Source: PCC-6802 sp943367755
GTDB taxonomy: Bacteria > Cyanobacteriota > Cyanobacteriia > Pseudanabaenales > Pseudanabaenaceae
DNA: 64,000 bases
Assembly: GCA_943367755.1 (NCBI GenBank)
Contig: CALRKB020000005.1
Location: 62,001 to 126,000 of the forward strand
Reading direction: 5' to 3'
Made by a program: the position numbers and the translations under genes. The notes beneath the pieces were generated by a model. The model ran no database searches and had not been told where the DNA came from. It saw nothing but the letters and a program-made list of their open reading frames with translations. Shown here piece by piece: positions 61,494 through 64,000 of this stretch. Numbering within the stretch: position 1 is the first letter of the stretch; the number at the start of each line of letters is the position of its first letter.

Positions 61494-62282
61494 ATGTTGC
61501 AGCAGCTCTTGATCTCACACTTTCACTTTACCCTCCAGCACTTAGGCAAACTTGTTTTGGTTACCAGTGCAACTATCGGTGCGATCGCGCCGCTAATGCC
61601 TGGAATTGTGCTGCCAGTCAATGCACAAAATACTGGACCTATACCCGTCGAGTCGCCAACTGATAATAATGTGCTTACCGGCCAGCGTTTTTCCTGTCAG
61701 TCACAAAACGGTCAGTACACGGTGGTGTATCAGCCCAAAAGCCAACCTGGCAAGGTCTTCGCCTGGGCTACGCCATCAGTAATGGGAGGTGGATGGTCGA
61801 GCGATCGCCGTTGCTACGAGATTGCCCGTCGCCTGGAGTCCTATCGCCCTGATGGATTAGTAGAAATGCGCACGGGGATCGAGAATGGTTACAACACAAT
61901 TTGCGCTACTACCGAGAAGAATAATGCTTGTCGGATTATTCTCACCGTGCCAGTGGGACAAGATCCAGCCACAACGCGCGATCGCGTATTTAGTAACTTA
62001 GCTACTGCCGATACCGGTCAAACCACTGCCCCCGTTGCTACTTTTGCAGAAGGCGATCGCAATCTTACGAATCTATTTGGCATAGACTTAGCTGGTTTAC
62101 TGGGTGGTAGACCGCAGCAAACTACTGCTAACCCGCCTGCTAATACGCCAAGCAGACCTAGTTTTAACGGTGATGGCATCTACCTCAAGCCCTTCCTCGA
62201 TCCATCCGATGGTGGTACTGGCACTGGACTGCAAAATGGCGTTCCGATCGGCAGACAATTTAGACCGGGTAGATTCCGTTAG
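61494..62282 (+). CDS. COP23-domain protein
   Basis: A 262-aa protein. Signal or membrane-proximal segment at about 15-45 (LGKLVLVTSATIGAIAPLMP). The COP23 domain, about 60-170, includes GQRFSCQSQNGQYTVVYQPK, GGWSSDRRCYEIARRLESY and ICATTEKNNACRIIL. COP23 was described as a circadian-oscillating membrane protein in cyanobacteria; function unknown. The C-terminal ~80 residues are low-complexity and Pro/Gly-rich. A GGGGG-containing AAGGGGG lies 10 nt before the ATG. It is followed by a REP-like hairpin. Confidence 0.82.
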   Translation: MLQQLLISHFHFTLQHLGKLVLVTSATIGAIAPLMPGIVLPVNAQNTGPIPVESPTDNNVLTGQRFSCQSQNGQYTVVYQPKSQPGKVFAWATPSVMGGGWSSDRRCYEIARRLESYRPDGLVEMRTGIENGYNTICATTEKNNACRIILTVPVGQDPATTRDRVFSNLATADTGQTTAPVATFAEGDRNLTNLFGIDLAGLLGGRPQQTTANPPANTPSRPSFNGDGIYLKPFLDPSDGGTGTGLQNGVPIGRQFRPGRFR

Positions 62283-62305
62283 TTTGATTCTCCAGTCCGC
62301 TGTAG

Positions 62306-62331
62306 GGTGTGTTGCTTCATAGCAACACACC
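62306..62331. repeat. REP-like hairpin at the toxin remnant end
   Basis: Arms GGTGTGTTGCT (62306-62316) and AGCAACACACC (62321-62331) form a perfect 11-bp stem around TCAT, preceded by TGTAG. Similar GTAGGGTG...CACCC hairpins are abundant in cyanobacteria. The toxin frame enters the hairpin exactly after its LHQIL residues and stops there, so the element seems to have cut the gene. It may also act as a weak terminator for the COP23 gene. Confidence 0.65.
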
Positions 62332-62493
62332 TAAAATTTGGTGCAGCGATCGTAATAACTGAATGCGCTCCAGCACTTCGGTAACACACATGAGAAAGTC
62401 AACCCCAAGCCCTGATTGCTGCTGCTCATACCAATCAAACGCGTCGTCAAATTCAGCCTGAGCCTCAGTCCGAAAGACTATTGGCAAACTCAT
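62317..62493 (-). pseudogene. RelE/ParE-type toxin, C-terminally truncated
   Basis: 58 aa from the ATG at 62493: SLPIVFRTEAQAEFDDAFDW, then YEQQQSGLGVDF, matching the start of ParE/RelE toxins, which normally reach about 95-100 residues. After VLERIQLLRSLHQIL the frame runs into the hairpin and ends with GVLL, so the C-terminal half with the active strands is missing. Its start overlaps the antitoxin stop (ATGA), the normal coupling. Likely non-functional. Confidence 0.75.
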
Positions 62494-62675
62494 CGATCTG
62501 CTTTCGCTCGTGAGAGAGCCTGCTCTCGGACATCTTGCCAAGAAATTACTGCTTGAGGATTAGCTTCGTAATCTTTAAGGCGGCGCGACAACTCTTGTTG
62601 CTGCATCTTTGTCATTTGAGTTATTTTAGTACCATAATCAACGAATTTTTGTAGGCTCACAGGCACATACGTCAA
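62490..62675 (-). CDS. antitoxin-like protein
   Basis: A 61-aa protein (TTG at 62675; GTG at 62666 or 62660 also possible) with a helical segment QQQELSRRLKDYEANPQAVI followed by SWQDVREQALSRAKADR. This looks like the putative addiction-module antitoxin type that precedes ParE/RelE toxins. It overlaps the truncated toxin by 4 nt and is divergent from the Uma2 gene; it may be relic DNA. Confidence 0.6.
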   Translation of the reverse strand: MTYVPVSLQKFVDYGTKITQMTKMQQQELSRRLKDYEANPQAVISWQDVREQALSRAKADR

Positions 62676-62690
62676 TTGCTATCTATAATC

Positions 62691-63245
62691 ATGACTCAAG
62701 CTAAAGCTAAACTAACGCTTACAGAATTTCTGACATTACCAGAAACAGACATCACCTACGAATTTATCAATGGAGAAGCCTTTCCTAAGATGTCGCCTAA
62801 ATATTTCCATTCTTCCTTAACAACTGCATTTTGGGTACTGATCGGTCAATGGTGTCAAGATCGCGGTCGGGCAGTTGTGGAGTGGGCGGTAATGCTGAAA
62901 CGACAGGGAGAGGATTGGGTTCCTGTCCCCGATGTAACCTATGTATCTTACGATCGCTTACCTGCGGATTGGATGCGTGATGAACCTTGCCCTGTCCCGC
63001 CTGAATTGGCGATTGAAATTATTTCCCAAGGACAGACATTTAAGCAGTTTATTGAGAAAGCCGCAGATTATCTTAATGCCGGTGTAGATCGGGTATGGGT
63101 TGTCGATCCGCCATCGCGTAGTATTACGGTATTTTATGGCGATCGCCCACCCCAAACCTATACAGATACAAATCCGATTATCGATCCTATTTTCCCTAAT
63201 TTAGAACTCACCGCGGAACAAGTATTTCAGCAAGCAAGAATTTAA
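62691..63245 (+). CDS. Uma2-family (DUF820) endonuclease-like protein
   Basis: About 184 aa from the ATG at 62691 (TTG at 62676 possible). The Uma2 pattern is ITYEFINGEAFPKMSPKYFH, then VVEWAVMLKRQGEDWVPVPD, PPELAIEIISQGQTFKQFIE and KAADYLNAGVDRVWVVDPPS, containing the D...ExI/V...K-like residues of the PD-(D/E)xK fold (with EIIS in place of the usual E-x-K). DUF820 proteins are very abundant in cyanobacteria and their target is unknown. Divergent from the antitoxin remnant. Confidence 0.88.
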   Translation: MTQAKAKLTLTEFLTLPETDITYEFINGEAFPKMSPKYFHSSLTTAFWVLIGQWCQDRGRAVVEWAVMLKRQGEDWVPVPDVTYVSYDRLPADWMRDEPCPVPPELAIEIISQGQTFKQFIEKAADYLNAGVDRVWVVDPPSRSITVFYGDRPPQTYTDTNPIIDPIFPNLELTAEQVFQQARI

Positions 63246-63400
63246 TGGGAGCTTTCCGTTTCTCCGCGTTGCAAAATTTATCCTCCTGTAAATAATCCAT
63301 TGATAGCTTGTTCTGTGCAACGAAGAAATGGGACTTTCACCATTACAGCAGTCATAAATCAATGAAAAATTTACAGCAAGAAAAAATATCTCAGCTAGGG

Positions 63401-64000
63401 TTAGATGACAAAGAAGTTGCCGACTGCTGGAATATCACCAACCGCAGGTAGCGTTCCATAATAACCTAGCTGAATTACAAGATCGCTATCGGGCTGGAAG
63501 CCATCTGCACTATCGTTAATGATGAGATAGGTGCCCAAACCACTTTTTTGAACCAAAGCCGCTGCATTAATTCCTAATTTTTGGCTTCCACCCGCAGCGC
63601 CGTTAGCATCAAGAAAGACAGAATTGACTAGATCTTGAAGCGTCGGAGCTATAAGATTATCAGCGGCACGGGTAAAACTAACTGGTGCAGGTAACGCCAG
63701 TCCTCCAGCCGTAAGCAGGTCGATTTTATCATTCCCGATCACAAAATCTGAAGTGCTATCGTAGGCTGAGAGGGATGACTGACTGAATGCAAACACGAAT
63801 TTGTCATTACCAGTACCGCCACCAAGCCTATCCTTACCACCACCGCCATTGAGTAGATCGTCATCAGTACCGCCATCAAGGGTATCAGCACCAGGACCAC
63901 CGTAAAGCTGATCTCCTCCTATACCGCCAGTCAACCTATCGTCATTAGCTTGACCGTATAAAGCATCATTGCCATTGCTACCGCCGATATTATCATTACC
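63401..64000 (-). CDS. RTX (Ca2+-binding repeat) protein, partial at 5' end
   Basis: The minus-strand frame is open to the right window edge, so the N-terminus is outside. Visible: nonapeptide repeats GGIGGDQLYGGPGADTLDGG, DDDLLNGGGGKDRLGGGTGN, then a C-terminal RTX/serralysin-like beta-roll end with FVFAFSQSS and DFVIGNDKIDLL. Expected to be exported by type I secretion and to fold with calcium. A second, unrelated-length RTX gene lies at 45417-46250. Confidence 0.85.
   Translation of the reverse strand, partial: GNDNIGGSNGNDALYGQANDDRLTGGIGGDQLYGGPGADTLDGGTDDDLLNGGGGKDRLGGGTGNDKFVFAFSQSSLSAYDSTSDFVIGNDKIDLLTAGGLALPAPVSFTRAADNLIAPTLQDLVNSVFLDANGAAGGSQKLGINAAALVQKSGLGTYLIINDSADGFQPDSDLVIQLGYYGTLPAVGDIPAVGNFFVI

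Overview
The window is chromosomal DNA from a cyanobacterium. It encodes the photosystem I subunit PsaD, cytochrome c550 (PsbV) and plastocyanin. It also carries families typical of the phylum: COP23, DUF3598, PatA-like regulators, a glycolate oxidase Fe-S subunit, and RNase E with an Arg-rich tail. The HIP1 palindrome GCGATCGC occurs throughout. No rRNA, tRNA, CRISPR array or intact transposase was seen. A filamentous lineage such as a Pseudanabaena relative is possible, but that is a guess.

Layout. 1-8.2 kb: the 3' end of a Ski2-like helicase, a secreted GHL10 protein and a very large polytopic membrane protein. 8.6-19.7 kb: a chemosensory cluster (PatA-like regulator, double CheW, HAMP-less MCP, hybrid CheA, CheB-type receiver, full CheB, CheR-TPR) with an Rpn/DUF4351 nuclease gene inverted inside it. 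20-25 kb: an accessory or defence island with MazEF, a broken VapBC, and a PD-(D/E)xK nuclease translationally linked to a large adenine methyltransferase. 25-34 kb: sugar-acid kinase, EamA exporter, glycosyltransferase, glcF, dtd and a MacAB-like efflux operon. 34.5-37.3 kb: paralogous secreted TPR proteins around a coiled-coil gene. 37.4-51.5 kb: RibD-like reductase, ABC-F, retropepsin module, ferredoxin-MBL fusion, PPK2, PrmC, DUF3598, ureidoglycolate lyase, RTX protein, CbiA, M23 peptidase, glutaredoxin, GGDEF protein and MurE. 51.6-62.3 kb: psbV-petE, tandem histidine phosphatase, rne, FAD oxidoreductase, psaD, trpE, FAH and COP23. 62.3-64 kb: a toxin-antitoxin remnant, Uma2 and the 3' part of a second RTX gene.

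How the genes work together. The che genes can form a complete signalling array with adaptation enzymes (CheB and CheR), which the well-studied Synechocystis phototaxis systems lack. psbV, petE and psaD encode photosynthetic electron-transfer parts, and strong terminators follow petE and psaD. The accessory region combines a restriction-modification-like pair with addiction modules, several of them decaying.

The most unusual structural signal is a recurring layout. Small accessory genes sit between an intact gene 3' end and a second, orphan copy of that same 3' end. This is seen for the coiled-coil gene at 35.5-36.05 kb and for the partner/retropepsin pair at 40.16-41.17 kb. In a related case, 110-bp diverged repeats flank mazEF at 19.83-20.77 kb and abut a truncated vapC. 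This suggests small modules entering by recombination that preserves the host gene. Two genes, the methyltransferase and the tandem phosphatase, also appear to use non-ATG (CTG-like) starts placed 7 nt after a Shine-Dalgarno sequence.
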